NCBI GenBank assembly: GCA_964503145.1 | Contig: CAZCYV010000002.1 | Coordinates: 579,592-643,591, forward strand | Direction: 5' to 3' | Source: RBG-16-57-11 sp964503145 | GTDB taxonomy: Bacteria > Chloroflexota > Anaerolineae > Anaerolineales > UBA4823 | Length of the DNA: 64,000 nucleotides | In this document: positions 50,858 through 58,851 of the stretch, in pieces | How the letters are laid out: each line of letters begins with the position of its first letter | How positions within the stretch are numbered: position 1 is the first letter of the stretch | The notes under the pieces: model-generated | What the model was told of the DNA's origin: nothing | Seen by the model: the letters and a program-made list of their open reading frames with translations, nothing else | Databases searched by the model: none | Made by a program: the position numbers and the translations under genes

Positions 50858-50886
50858 GTTGGGGCGACGCTGAGGCGTCGCCCGAC
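50858..50886 (-). other. Strong GC hairpin after the 7-TM protein gene
   Basis: GGGCGACGC (50862-50870) pairs with GCGTCGCCC (50875-50883) over a TGAG loop, extended by three further pairs around a bulge. No U-tract on either strand, so it is a 3' stabiliser or a weak terminator for the gene ending at 50927. Confidence 0.55.
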
Positions 50887-50926
50887 TGTAGTTCAGATTT
50901 GGCTGTGGGATAATCCCGTTGCTCAA

Positions 50927-51643
50927 TCAATCCCCAATGGGCGCCGGCTGCTGGCTTTTGATTGGCTGCGTCGCCGTGGCCAGCATGAAGCCGGCGTACA
51001 TCAGCACCACCCCCAGGAACTCGCTGGCGTACAGCCAGTCCACCAGCCCGGCCTTGACGAACGAGCCTGCCATAGCCGGCATCAGCGCGCCTGCAGCGAT
51101 CAGTAGATTACCCAGCATGCGATTGAACAGGATGTTCTTACGCCAGAAGAGGTAGGCGGAATACAGCGCGCCCCCCACCAAAGCGATCGTCCCATAAATA
51201 TTTAATACAATCGTCAGAATGATGATTAACCCATTGCGGGTCAGAATATCCTTGTATTGTGTAGAAGCGGGCAAGCTGACATTGTAAGCCATCGCGGCCG
51301 ACGCCACCGGCGCCAGGGCGACCAACGCCAGGGATGCCAATGAGGCCAGGCCGAGAGCGACCATCAATCCGTTGGCAACGCCGCGCTTGCGCACTAAAAG
51401 GTAAATGGTGCCCTGCCCCAGCCAGGCGGCGGTGAGCATGGCGCCGGTCAGATACCACAGCTTTAGCACCCAGGCGTTGAAGGCCAGCGAGAGGATGACT
51501 TCGCTCAGCGTCCCCAGGCCATAGAGGATCAGGCCAATGCCCCATAGCAGCAAGTGACGAGGCTTTTTATGCCGCCAGCGGGCCAAAACAGCCCCAGCAA
51601 AGACGAACGAGACGATTGTGGAAAGCAACGAGAGATAGTTCAT
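50927..51643 (-). CDS. Seven-helix membrane protein of unknown function
   Basis: These 238 residues have about seven hydrophobic segments, beginning LSLLSTIVSFVFAGAVLARW and ending FLGVVLMYAGFMLATAT. Loops carry HKKPRHLLLWGIGLILYGLG and WYLTGAMLTAAWLGQGTIYLL. I do not recognise a catalytic motif or a family name with certainty. It follows the 49-residue membrane peptide and MerR-like gene on the same strand. Confidence 0.7.
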   Translation of the reverse strand: MNYLSLLSTIVSFVFAGAVLARWRHKKPRHLLLWGIGLILYGLGTLSEVILSLAFNAWVLKLWYLTGAMLTAAWLGQGTIYLLVRKRGVANGLMVALGLASLASLALVALAPVASAAMAYNVSLPASTQYKDILTRNGLIIILTIVLNIYGTIALVGGALYSAYLFWRKNILFNRMLGNLLIAAGALMPAMAGSFVKAGLVDWLYASEFLGVVLMYAGFMLATATQPIKSQQPAPIGD

Positions 51644-51668
51644 ATTGAACCTCCAAAAAAATTCGGCC

Positions 51669-51818
51669 TCACATCGCAGGCGTCAGGCCAAGCATAGACA
51701 GGATCACGACCAGCAACGTACCGATCAGACCCAACATCAGCAGAATCAAGATCGCCGGAACCAATCGGCGGATCCAGCCGGCGGGCGGCGGACGGCGGGT
51801 CTTCTTGTCTGCATTCAT
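51669..51818 (-). CDS. 49-residue single-span membrane peptide
   Basis: This short gene reads NADKKTRRPPPAGWIRRLVP then AILILLMLGLIGTLLVVILS and MLGLTPAM: a basic, Pro-rich cytoplasmic end and one transmembrane helix. Its ATG overlaps the stop of the MerR-like gene by ATGA, which supports translation. It may be a small regulator or subunit of the adjacent membrane proteins (inference). Confidence 0.65.
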   Translation of the reverse strand: MNADKKTRRPPPAGWIRRLVPAILILLMLGLIGTLLVVILSMLGLTPAM

Positions 51819-52432
51819 CGGCTCGCTCTCTGATACGCCTCGTAGGTTTCGAGGATGGTGATCAGAATCAAATCCGTGAATTCATTAATTTTGCGAAACA
51901 TATTGCTCCAGGCATGGGGTGAGCGGACTGCGGCAGACTCATAAACCGAAAGCATCGACTCAATCAGCACATTGCGAAAGAACAACAGGGCATGAGCGGC
52001 TTCAACGCTGCTCAGACCATAACGGCGGCCGCGCGAGGCGTATTCATAACCTAAAGCCTCGGCCTCAGCGGCAGCCTGATCGTCGCTCGAACTCAAGGCC
52101 TGGATCAAACCCTGAAGCAATGCTCGTCCACTGACCCGGTACTGCTCGCGGGCTTCCTCATCCAGCTTGTTGTACCAGGCCTCGGCAGCCAGACGGCCCT
52201 CGCTGATCTGGAAGCGCGTATTGCGCATGGCCGATTGGATCACCAGGTTGGCGTCGCCGTTTGGGTCGGCGCGCTGCGAAAGCACCCACAGATCGACCTC
52301 GTTGCGCAGGTAGCGCCGGTGGCCGCCTTTCGTCCGATGCACCGGCAAGACACCCTGATCGGACCAACTGCGCACAGTGCTAGGGTGAACCCCCAGGATC
52401 TGGGCAACGTCGCTTAAGCTGAGCCATTCCAT
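51815..52432 (-). CDS. MerR-like HTH regulator with helical sensor-like domain
   Basis: The N-terminus of these 205 residues is a MerR/excisionase-type HTH (WLSLSDVAQILGVHPSTVRSWSDQGVLPVHRTKGGHRRYLRNEVD). The remaining 140 residues form a helical domain (ARRYGLSSVEAAHALLFFRNVLIESML region, FRKINEFTDLILITILETYEAYQRA) that resembles the RsbRD/RsbR N-terminal globin-like sensor rather than a B12 domain. It lies directly downstream of the PucC-like transporter gene (23-base gap). Confidence 0.8.
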   Translation of the reverse strand: MEWLSLSDVAQILGVHPSTVRSWSDQGVLPVHRTKGGHRRYLRNEVDLWVLSQRADPNGDANLVIQSAMRNTRFQISEGRLAAEAWYNKLDEEAREQYRVSGRALLQGLIQALSSSDDQAAAEAEALGYEYASRGRRYGLSSVEAAHALLFFRNVLIESMLSVYESAAVRSPHAWSNMFRKINEFTDLILITILETYEAYQRASR

Positions 52433-52455
52433 CTCTTGACATCTCGGTGAGCAAG

Positions 52456-53763
52456 TTATCCGGGATCGCTAGCGATCGCTGCCCGCTCGACCAGGGTTGG
52501 GCCGGCCTCCGCTTGCCGCTGGAAAGCCTGGACATTGATACGCCGCAACATTATTAGCGATATCAGCATCATCACAGCCAGGATGCCGAAGACTACCGCA
52601 TAACTGATCACTGGTTGCTGGGTCAGGCGGGCTACCAGATCACGCACTGCGCCGCTCAATACCGAGCCGATCAGGCGCGAGAGGGCATTGGCCATTCCCC
52701 ACGCGCCGATAAACAGCCCGACCTTGTCGGCGGTGGTCATATCCAGCATCAGCGACAGGTTCGAAACTGTGGACAGGCCGGTGCCAAGACCAAGCAGCAC
52801 GACGCCGAAGTAAAAAACACCGTTATTGGACAGGATGCCGCTGAGAGTGATCAAGACAAAACCTGACAGCGCGCCCCACCCACCTATCTGCGCAACGCTA
52901 CGCTTGGCTAGCCGCCCTTCCATGGCGCCCGCCGCCAGAAGCGCCACCAGCACACATACCCCCCAAATAGAGGTGATGCGCGTGGTCTGCTGTACGGTCA
53001 GGTCAAAGGCTTCGCCGGCGAATGGCTCGAGCAAGATATCCTGGCCGAGCAGAGCAGCCAGCAAAATGACCAGGTAAACAAAAAAGAAGAGCGCCTGGCG
53101 ATTTTCCAGGATGAAACGCGCCAGTGTGCCCCAGGAATAATTTTCATCGCCAACATACCGACTTGTCGAACGCTTCTCCAGACGCACCAGGCCAAGCAAT
53201 CCTAGAGCAAGCGCTGTCAGACCAATCACCTGGAAGGCGCGTTCCACCGCTTGAGGTGTGTAGGGGTTCACCATCTGACTTAATCCGATGGCGGTGATAA
53301 TGATGCTGGTGATCATCATGAACCACATTACGGCGATCGTGCGGCCGCGACCGCGCTCACCGGAGAGTTCGGAAGCCAGCGAGAGATAAGAGACGGTAGC
53401 GAAGTTGAATCCCATCCCCCAGGCGCCAAACGCCAACACACCCAGCAGGGCGCCTGCTGGCAGATTGGTCGCCATCAGGAAAGCCGCCTGCGGCGAAAGC
53501 GCCACCCCTAAGACACACATCACCAATCCCAGAAAGATGTAAGGGGAGCGACGGTAGCCGGCGATAGGATGGCGATCGGAGAACGAACCGATTGCCACTT
53601 GAATGGGTGAAAACAGGTATGGCAACGAGGCCAGGACGGCTACCAGCGTAGCCGAAATCGCCAGCTCTTTGATCATCACCCGGTTCAAAGTGCTGTTGAT
53701 CGGCACCAGAGTCATCGCCACTGCAACATGAATCATGCCCAGTTGAATGCGTTCGCGGATCAT
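52456..53763 (-). CDS. PucC/BCD-family MFS transporter
   Basis: This 435-residue 12-span protein carries the PucC/LhaA family signature: IQLGMIHVAVAMTLVPINSTLNRVMIKELAIS, FSPIQVAIGSFSDRHPIAGYRRSPYIFLGLV, and TVSNLSLMLDMTTADKVGLFIGAWGMANALSRLIG. In phototrophs such proteins help assemble light-harvesting complexes or deliver bacteriochlorophyll. No photosynthesis gene is in the window, so either the host is phototrophic with distant genes, or this homologue has another role. Confidence 0.88.
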   Translation of the reverse strand: MIRERIQLGMIHVAVAMTLVPINSTLNRVMIKELAISATLVAVLASLPYLFSPIQVAIGSFSDRHPIAGYRRSPYIFLGLVMCVLGVALSPQAAFLMATNLPAGALLGVLAFGAWGMGFNFATVSYLSLASELSGERGRGRTIAVMWFMMITSIIITAIGLSQMVNPYTPQAVERAFQVIGLTALALGLLGLVRLEKRSTSRYVGDENYSWGTLARFILENRQALFFFVYLVILLAALLGQDILLEPFAGEAFDLTVQQTTRITSIWGVCVLVALLAAGAMEGRLAKRSVAQIGGWGALSGFVLITLSGILSNNGVFYFGVVLLGLGTGLSTVSNLSLMLDMTTADKVGLFIGAWGMANALSRLIGSVLSGAVRDLVARLTQQPVISYAVVFGILAVMMLISLIMLRRINVQAFQRQAEAGPTLVERAAIASDPG

Positions 53764-53828
53764 TGGTTAGTTTTCTGCCTTGGCTCAGGAACTTAGAAAT
53801 CGGACAAAGTACGGGAAATTTACCAGAC

Positions 53829-53875
53829 ATTATACCCCCAGGTCAATGTAGAATTACGTAGATTTTGTATAGAAA
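53829..53875 (-). promoter_or_regulatory. Promoter region of the PucC-like gene with TACA-type repeats
   Basis: A minus-strand TATAAT at 53834-53829 lies 65 bases before the start codon, with a poor -35. Just upstream, on the minus strand, lie three copies of a TCTAxAC-like motif about 10 bases apart (53873-53846), similar to the tandem TACA half-sites used by MerR-type CarH/LitR regulators. Spacing is not exact. Confidence 0.4.
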
Positions 53876-53883
53876 AAGATGAG

Positions 53884-54831
53884 TCAGCCGTTAAGATCGG
53901 TCAGAATTTGTAGGAATTTCATTGGCTGTGCGCAGGTCAGCAAGCGCTCACGCTGGTCGATCTGGAGATCCAGCGGGGCAAGATAACGGCTGGCATGCTT
54001 GCGAAAAAGCACCAGGCCGCGTTCTTGCCCGTAAAATTCGAGCATGCTCTTGAGGTGCCGCTGCATGGTGTCATGCAACAGCGCTGGCGGGACCTGATTA
54101 TGATCCAGACGCGAAAAAATCCATGGGTTGCCAATGGCCGCACGCCCGATCATCACCCCATCACAGCCCGTCTCAGCCTTGATCCGCTCGATGTCTGCCA
54201 CACTTGAGACATCGCCATTGGCGATTACCGGGATCGAGACGGTTCGCTTGATCTCAGCAATGGCCTCCCAATCCGCCCGGCCTGTATAGCCCTGGGCGCG
54301 GGTGCGCCCGTGGACAGCGATCAGCGTCCCACCGTTCTCTTCGATGATGCGAGCGATCTGGCGATAATTGCGGCTATCATCGTCCCACCCCAGACGTATT
54401 TTGGCCGTGACCGGAACTTCCAGCGAACTGCTGAGCAAGCTGAAAATTTGGGCGACTTTTGTCGGCTCTCGCAACAAGCCAGCCCCGGCGCCGCGCCCTG
54501 AAACGCTGCGCACGGAGCAGCCCATATTGATATCGATGATATCCGGGCCGCGCGCTTGCAGGCGCAACCCAGCCTCCAGCAAACGAATCGGCTCACTATC
54601 AAAAATCTGGTAAACGACCGGCCGCTCCTGCTCTAAATAGGCCAGCTTGCGCCACAGGTGTGGGTGACCCTGCAAGACATCCAACGCGTTGATGAACTCG
54701 GTATAACTCATCGCCGAGCCCAACGAGCGGCACAGGGCGCGGTAAGGTTGGTCGGAAAAGCCATCCATCGGCGAGAGGATCAAGTCGCCGTAGATCGGGA
54801 TTTGACGAACGTAGAAGGCAGGCGCAGACAT
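53884..54831 (-). CDS. dus: tRNA-dihydrouridine synthase
   Basis: This 315-residue FMN-dependent Dus reduces uridines in tRNA. It has LILSPMDGFSDQPYRALCRSLG, INMGCSVRSVSGRGAGAGLL (catalytic Cys kept; family usually GCP), VTAKIRLGWDD, IAVHGRTRAQGYTGRADW and IPVIANGDVSS and MIGRAAIGNPWIF, the FMN-binding barrel motifs. The ATG at 54831 lies directly at the U-tract of the upstream terminator and lacks a Shine-Dalgarno. Confidence 0.92.
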   Translation of the reverse strand: MSAPAFYVRQIPIYGDLILSPMDGFSDQPYRALCRSLGSAMSYTEFINALDVLQGHPHLWRKLAYLEQERPVVYQIFDSEPIRLLEAGLRLQARGPDIIDINMGCSVRSVSGRGAGAGLLREPTKVAQIFSLLSSSLEVPVTAKIRLGWDDDSRNYRQIARIIEENGGTLIAVHGRTRAQGYTGRADWEAIAEIKRTVSIPVIANGDVSSVADIERIKAETGCDGVMIGRAAIGNPWIFSRLDHNQVPPALLHDTMQRHLKSMLEFYGQERGLVLFRKHASRYLAPLDLQIDQRERLLTCAQPMKFLQILTDLNG

Positions 54832-54837
54832 AGAAAA

Positions 54838-54871
54838 GGGTCTGTGCGGCGTTGACCGCCGACACAGACCC
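54838..54871 (-). terminator. Terminator after the multicopper oxidase, touching the dus start
   Basis: The stem is GGGTCTGTG (54838-54846) with CACAGACCC (54863-54871), continued by CGGCG/CGCCG around a one-base bulge and a 5-base loop. On the minus strand the stem is followed by TTTTCT and then the dus ATG. Termination would leave dus without a leader; read-through makes the hairpin part of its leader. Confidence 0.85.
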
Positions 54872-54923
54872 CTATTTTACCATCCCATGCTCTCTGAAGA
54901 ACCCAGCAGAGCTATGGAAGCCG

Positions 54924-57002
54924 TTAGTGCATATGCGGCATCGGCTGTCCGGGTTGTTCTGGACCAATGCGGTAAGGCCGCATCATCTCGTTATCCTCGT
55001 GCTCGACGATGTGACAGTGCCAGACGAACTGGCCCGGCGTGTTGAACTGCGCCCGGACGCGGGTCACCTGGCCAGGATAAGCGATGACGGTGTCCTTGTA
55101 GCCCATTTCCCAGGGTTCGGGAGGCACAGGCGCTGACCCGGGAGCAAGTTGAACCTGTTGTGTGGCTTCGTCCACAACGATATCTTGCCGATCGACCACC
55201 TCGAAGAGCACCTCATGGATGTGCATCGGATGGGCGTCAGCAGTGGCGTTATAGAACTCCCATATTTCGATGGCGCCGACCGCCGGGTTCTCGGTCACAG
55301 GTTCGGCCCACATGCGCGGCGTCCAGGTGCCAATGCCGGCAGCATCGAAAGCCACCGTCCCCAACAGGGTTTCGGCTGGCGCATCGGGGAAGTACATCGA
55401 CATTTCTTCGAGCAGCGCCACAGGGCGCGGCGTACCGCCCGCCAAAGGCGTAATTGGTGGAAGCTGCAGGAACATCGGCGGCGTGGTCGGATCGGGAGCC
55501 AGGGCCGGCACCACGCGGAATTCCAAGATCTGACCCGTAGTCAGCGGATCGGCGACGGGGAAATCAACCCCTGGGATGCCGCCGCCAAAAGGCTCATCTG
55601 GACCGATGTTACCCAAAATGTAATTCCCTAAGGGCACATTGGTGAAATCCACGATGACGTCAGCGCGTTCGGCCGGTCCCATCAAAATCTTGTTGTTGTT
55701 CACTGCGGTCATGTTGACCGGCGCAGCCAGGAAACCGCCTTCGTTGCCAATCTGCCATACTTCTACCCCTGGAATATTGCTGAAATCCAGGATCAAGAAG
55801 CGCGAATCGCAGCCGTTCAGGAAGCGGAAACGATAGCGGCGCTGTTCAACCGTCTGGAACGGCCAGGTATTGCCGTTGACCATGATGAAATTGCCGAAGA
55901 ACTCTGGGTTCCAAATCGGCGAGATATCTGTATCTGGGATGTAGGGTCCGGCAATCCCATCGAAGAAGGCGCGCGTATCCGGGTAAAACAACGACCCATC
56001 GGCATTGAACGAGCGATCCTGAATGGCGATGGGGATTTCATAGTAGGACTTCTTCGGCGGGAATGGGTCGTTCTCCTTTGGCGCGGGGCCTGGCAACACA
56101 GCCGGCGTGCCAAAGCGGGTATCGATCACGGCCGCGTCCCCTTCCGGGCCACCTCGGACAATGTAAAAGCCGGCTGGCCCAGCATAGACGTTCAATCGCG
56201 TCATCCCCAAAGTGTGATCGTGGTACCAGATGGTCGAGGCGCGCTGCGAATTTGGGTACTGGAAGATAGCGAATCCAGGCCCCCAGGCGACGCCGTATTT
56301 TGCGGCAGCCTTGCCAGCGAAGAAGTTGTACCAGGTGCCTTCCGTGGCGTAGCCAGCAGGGATGTTGTTGGCTGCAGGCAAATACCAGGCTTCAGCGTAT
56401 CCATCGCTTTCGTCGCCAACGTTGGCTGCGCCATGCACGTGCGTCACAATGGGCACCGGACCGGTGTAAGGCCCCGGTGTAGAAGCGAAAGTAGGGCGCA
56501 TATCGCGCCCCATCATGCCGCCAGGCGGGTTCGCCCAGTGCAGCGTCGGATCGACCGGCAGCAAATGCGGCAGGTAATTGCCAGTGGCATCCACCAACTC
56601 ATTGATCCACTTAACTTGCACAGGACGATTCCAGGCAGCTTCGATCGTCAGCGACGGCGCGTTGTGCAACAAGAGGCCCTTCTTGCTGGCCGCCTTGACT
56701 GCGCCATAGCCCCAAACGGTGGTCGCCGGCAATCCTGCGGGCAAAATCTGCTGAGGAAATTGGCGCATCGAGATCTCATAATAATCAATATTCTTGCCAC
56801 CTTTCTGCCTGATGGTGCCTGCTTTCGGCATCACTGGTGGGATTAATAGCGGCGTTTGGAACTTGGGCACCGCCAACGGATCGAGCGTTCCTCCTGGTAG
56901 CGCCTGAGCAAAGACCCGAGTCACGCCGCGAAAACGCGTCGTGATCAGCGCGCTGGCTCCGAGCACAGCGCTGATTTTCAGAAAATCTCTACGTGAAACC
57001 AT
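54924..57002 (-). CDS. Tat-exported multicopper oxidase (CotA/bilirubin-oxidase-like)
   Basis: This 692-residue three-cupredoxin oxidase oxidises phenols, metals or similar donors with O2. A Tat signal opens it (VSRRDFLKISAVLGASALI). Copper ligands are all there: HVHGAANV, IWYHDHTLGMTR, HPMHIHEVLFEV and WHCHIVEHEDNEMMRP, which gives T1 and T2/T3 sites. A long region with LPHLLPVDPTLHWANPPGG resembles CotA spore-coat laccase relatives. GGGAGG precedes the ATG by about seven bases. Its leader and promoter are unusual (see separate entries). Confidence 0.95.
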   Translation of the reverse strand: MVSRRDFLKISAVLGASALITTRFRGVTRVFAQALPGGTLDPLAVPKFQTPLLIPPVMPKAGTIRQKGGKNIDYYEISMRQFPQQILPAGLPATTVWGYGAVKAASKKGLLLHNAPSLTIEAAWNRPVQVKWINELVDATGNYLPHLLPVDPTLHWANPPGGMMGRDMRPTFASTPGPYTGPVPIVTHVHGAANVGDESDGYAEAWYLPAANNIPAGYATEGTWYNFFAGKAAAKYGVAWGPGFAIFQYPNSQRASTIWYHDHTLGMTRLNVYAGPAGFYIVRGGPEGDAAVIDTRFGTPAVLPGPAPKENDPFPPKKSYYEIPIAIQDRSFNADGSLFYPDTRAFFDGIAGPYIPDTDISPIWNPEFFGNFIMVNGNTWPFQTVEQRRYRFRFLNGCDSRFLILDFSNIPGVEVWQIGNEGGFLAAPVNMTAVNNNKILMGPAERADVIVDFTNVPLGNYILGNIGPDEPFGGGIPGVDFPVADPLTTGQILEFRVVPALAPDPTTPPMFLQLPPITPLAGGTPRPVALLEEMSMYFPDAPAETLLGTVAFDAAGIGTWTPRMWAEPVTENPAVGAIEIWEFYNATADAHPMHIHEVLFEVVDRQDIVVDEATQQVQLAPGSAPVPPEPWEMGYKDTVIAYPGQVTRVRAQFNTPGQFVWHCHIVEHEDNEMMRPYRIGPEQPGQPMPHMH

Positions 57003-57133
57003 TCAAACCTCCCACAACTCTTGGAAACATTGGTCTAAAAAGCAACTGCTTAGAAACTCATCTGACAAATTCCCACCCCAAAATACCCCGATATACACCT
57101 CCTTGTCTATTCGAATTTACACCCCAGACAATG

Positions 57134-57293
57134 AAAAAAAGACCGACCCAGGTATTGGGCCGGTTTCGCTCTGGCTCACCAGCGACTGCGCCCCTTGTGA
57201 GCGCAGCGACCAATTCAAGTCGCTGGATCATCGCCTCCCAAACTGCAGCATAACCTGTATTTCTAAGGCAATCTAACCTATCAGGGTAGATTA
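57134..57293 (-). ncRNA. Structured leader RNA ending in a terminator, upstream of the oxidase
   Basis: From the predicted start near 57293 the minus-strand transcript begins with hairpin CTAATCTA/TAGGTTAG (57294-57273). It continues with two mutually exclusive pairings of CCAGCGACT (57226-57218): with GTCGCTG (57210-57204), or with AGTCGCTGG (57187-57179) enclosing CTGCGC/GCGCAG. It ends in an ACCGGCCCA/TGGGTCGGT terminator with seven Us (to 57134), 132 bases before the oxidase ATG. This is the architecture of an attenuator or riboswitch, or of an independent small RNA. I do not recognise a known class. Confidence 0.6.
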
Positions 57294-57299
57294 GTCTAA

Positions 57300-57333
57300 A
57301 TTTTAATACAGCTTTCCCTTGAGTCAAGGGAAA
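57300..57333 (-). promoter_or_regulatory. Promoter with a perfect 21-bp palindrome over the -35 box
   Basis: Minus-strand TTGACT (57327-57322), 16-base spacer, TAAAAT (57305-57300). The -35 lies in the middle of a perfect palindrome at 57313-57333: arms TTTCCCTTGA and TCAAGGGAAA with one central base. A dimeric repressor there would block polymerase. The remaining 57334-57383 bases are plain AT-rich spacer. Confidence 0.8.
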
Positions 57334-57383
57334 ACGACTTAACTAAAAATTAATGACCGATTTCACAAAGGGATTTATGCTGA

Positions 57384-58823
57384 TCACCCACCCCCATCTG
57401 GCTTATCCTGGTCAAGCAAGGCGTGGTCCAGGGCCTGGCGCAGCGAGCGCGCCTCGATGATCTGAATATCACTCGGCCAGGGTTCGCCGCGGCGCAGCCG
57501 TCGCGGAACGATCGCCGTGCGAAAGCCCAACTTGGCGGCCTCGCGCAGGCGAGCAGGCATCTGCCCGACCATGCGCAGTTCGCCGGAAAGCCCTACCTCG
57601 CCAATCAGCACAGTATCGGCGCGCACCGCCAGACCACGCAGCGAGGAAGCAATGGCAATTGCAACCGCCAGATCAGCAGCAGGCTCGTCGATGGTGATCC
57701 CGCCGACCACATTGACGAAGACGTCCTGTTCACCGAGATGCAGGCCGACGCGGCGCGTGAGCACCGCCACGGTGAGCAGCAGGCGGTTGAAATCCACACC
57801 ATTAGGCGTACGGCGGGGGTTGCCGAAAGAAGTCGGGCTGGTCAACCCCTGGATTTCCACCAGCAGTGGACGTGTGCCTTCCATAGTCACCGCAATCGCC
57901 GAACCGGGGGCATTCACCATGCGTTCAGCCAGGAAAGCTTCCGATGGGTTGGTGACTTCGATCAGGCCGCGCTCCTGCATTTCGAACACCCCGACCTCCG
58001 AAGTGGCGCCGAAACGGTTCTTCACCGAGCGCAGCAGACGATAGGACTGAAAGCGGTCGCCCTCCAGGTATAGGACGGTATCGACGATGTGTTCCAGGAT
58101 GCGCGGCCCGGCGATGGCGCCTTCCTTGGTCACGTGGCCGATCAAGAAGACCGCGATGCCGGTGGATTTCGCCAGTTCGCGCAGCCGTGAGGCCGATTCG
58201 CGCACCTGAGTGACCGAACCGGCGGATGAGTCCAGTTCCTGAATGTACGTGGTCTGCACCGAATCCAGTATCAGCAACCCCGGTTTGACTTGTTGGACAT
58301 GCTCCAGAATCACCCCCAGGTTGGTCTCGGTCACCAGGAACAGGTCTTCGGGAATCGCCATCGAAGCCTGATCGTCATCTCTGGTCTGACCTTCGGCGCG
58401 CAGCAAACGCAGGGCGCGCATCTTGATCTGCCGTTCAGATTCCTCGCCCGAAACGTACAGCACAGTGGATTGGCGCGCCATTTCCAGGGCGACTTGCAGC
58501 AGTAGCGTGGACTTCCCGATCCCCGGGTCGCCACCGATCAATACCACCGAGCCGGGCACCACGCCGCCGCCCAGCACGCGGGCAAATTCGCCCATCGAGA
58601 CAGGCAGCCGTTCATCAACATCGCCGGTGATTTCCGATAAACGGCGCGGGGCAGATCGCGCTCCCAGCCCGCGGGCAGCGTGCGCAGCGGCGGGAGGCGG
58701 CGCGACCGTCACCACCTCCTCTACCATGCTGTTCCAGGCGCCACATTGCGGGCAGCGCCCCATCTCGCGAGCGCTCACTCGCCCGCACTGCTGGCAGACG
58801 TATCGAGTGTGAGTTTTGGCCAT
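57384..58823 (-). CDS. radA: DNA repair protein RadA/Sms
   Basis: This 479-residue protein drives branch migration in recombination. It has an N-terminal zinc finger (YVCQQCGRVSAREMGRCPQCGAW), a RecA-like core with Walker A IGGDPGIGKSTLLLQ, Walker B LLILDSVQT, the RadA-specific KNRFG motif (SVKNRFGATSEVG) and a C-terminal Lon-like domain (GGITIDEPAADLAVAIAIASS). The ATG at 58823 is preferred to 58841 because the zinc finger then starts as in homologues and a -10 TATAAT (58835-58830) overlaps the longer form. Confidence 0.96.
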   Translation of the reverse strand: MAKTHTRYVCQQCGRVSAREMGRCPQCGAWNSMVEEVVTVAPPPAAAHAARGLGARSAPRRLSEITGDVDERLPVSMGEFARVLGGGVVPGSVVLIGGDPGIGKSTLLLQVALEMARQSTVLYVSGEESERQIKMRALRLLRAEGQTRDDDQASMAIPEDLFLVTETNLGVILEHVQQVKPGLLILDSVQTTYIQELDSSAGSVTQVRESASRLRELAKSTGIAVFLIGHVTKEGAIAGPRILEHIVDTVLYLEGDRFQSYRLLRSVKNRFGATSEVGVFEMQERGLIEVTNPSEAFLAERMVNAPGSAIAVTMEGTRPLLVEIQGLTSPTSFGNPRRTPNGVDFNRLLLTVAVLTRRVGLHLGEQDVFVNVVGGITIDEPAADLAVAIAIASSLRGLAVRADTVLIGEVGLSGELRMVGQMPARLREAAKLGFRTAIVPRRLRRGEPWPSDIQIIEARSLRQALDHALLDQDKPDGGG

Positions 58824-58851
58824 AGCCCGATTATAAAGCAAATGGCAGGGC

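Noticed and set aside
56987..57001. Second possible parS (half match around ACGTGAAAC at the oxidase start)
   Set aside because: Only one half-site matches and it is explained by codons for the Tat motif VSRRD.
57058..57327. 89-codon minus-strand frame before the multicopper oxidase
   Set aside because: It contains the promoter -35 and runs through the U7 terminator, so it cannot be an mRNA coding frame of that transcript.
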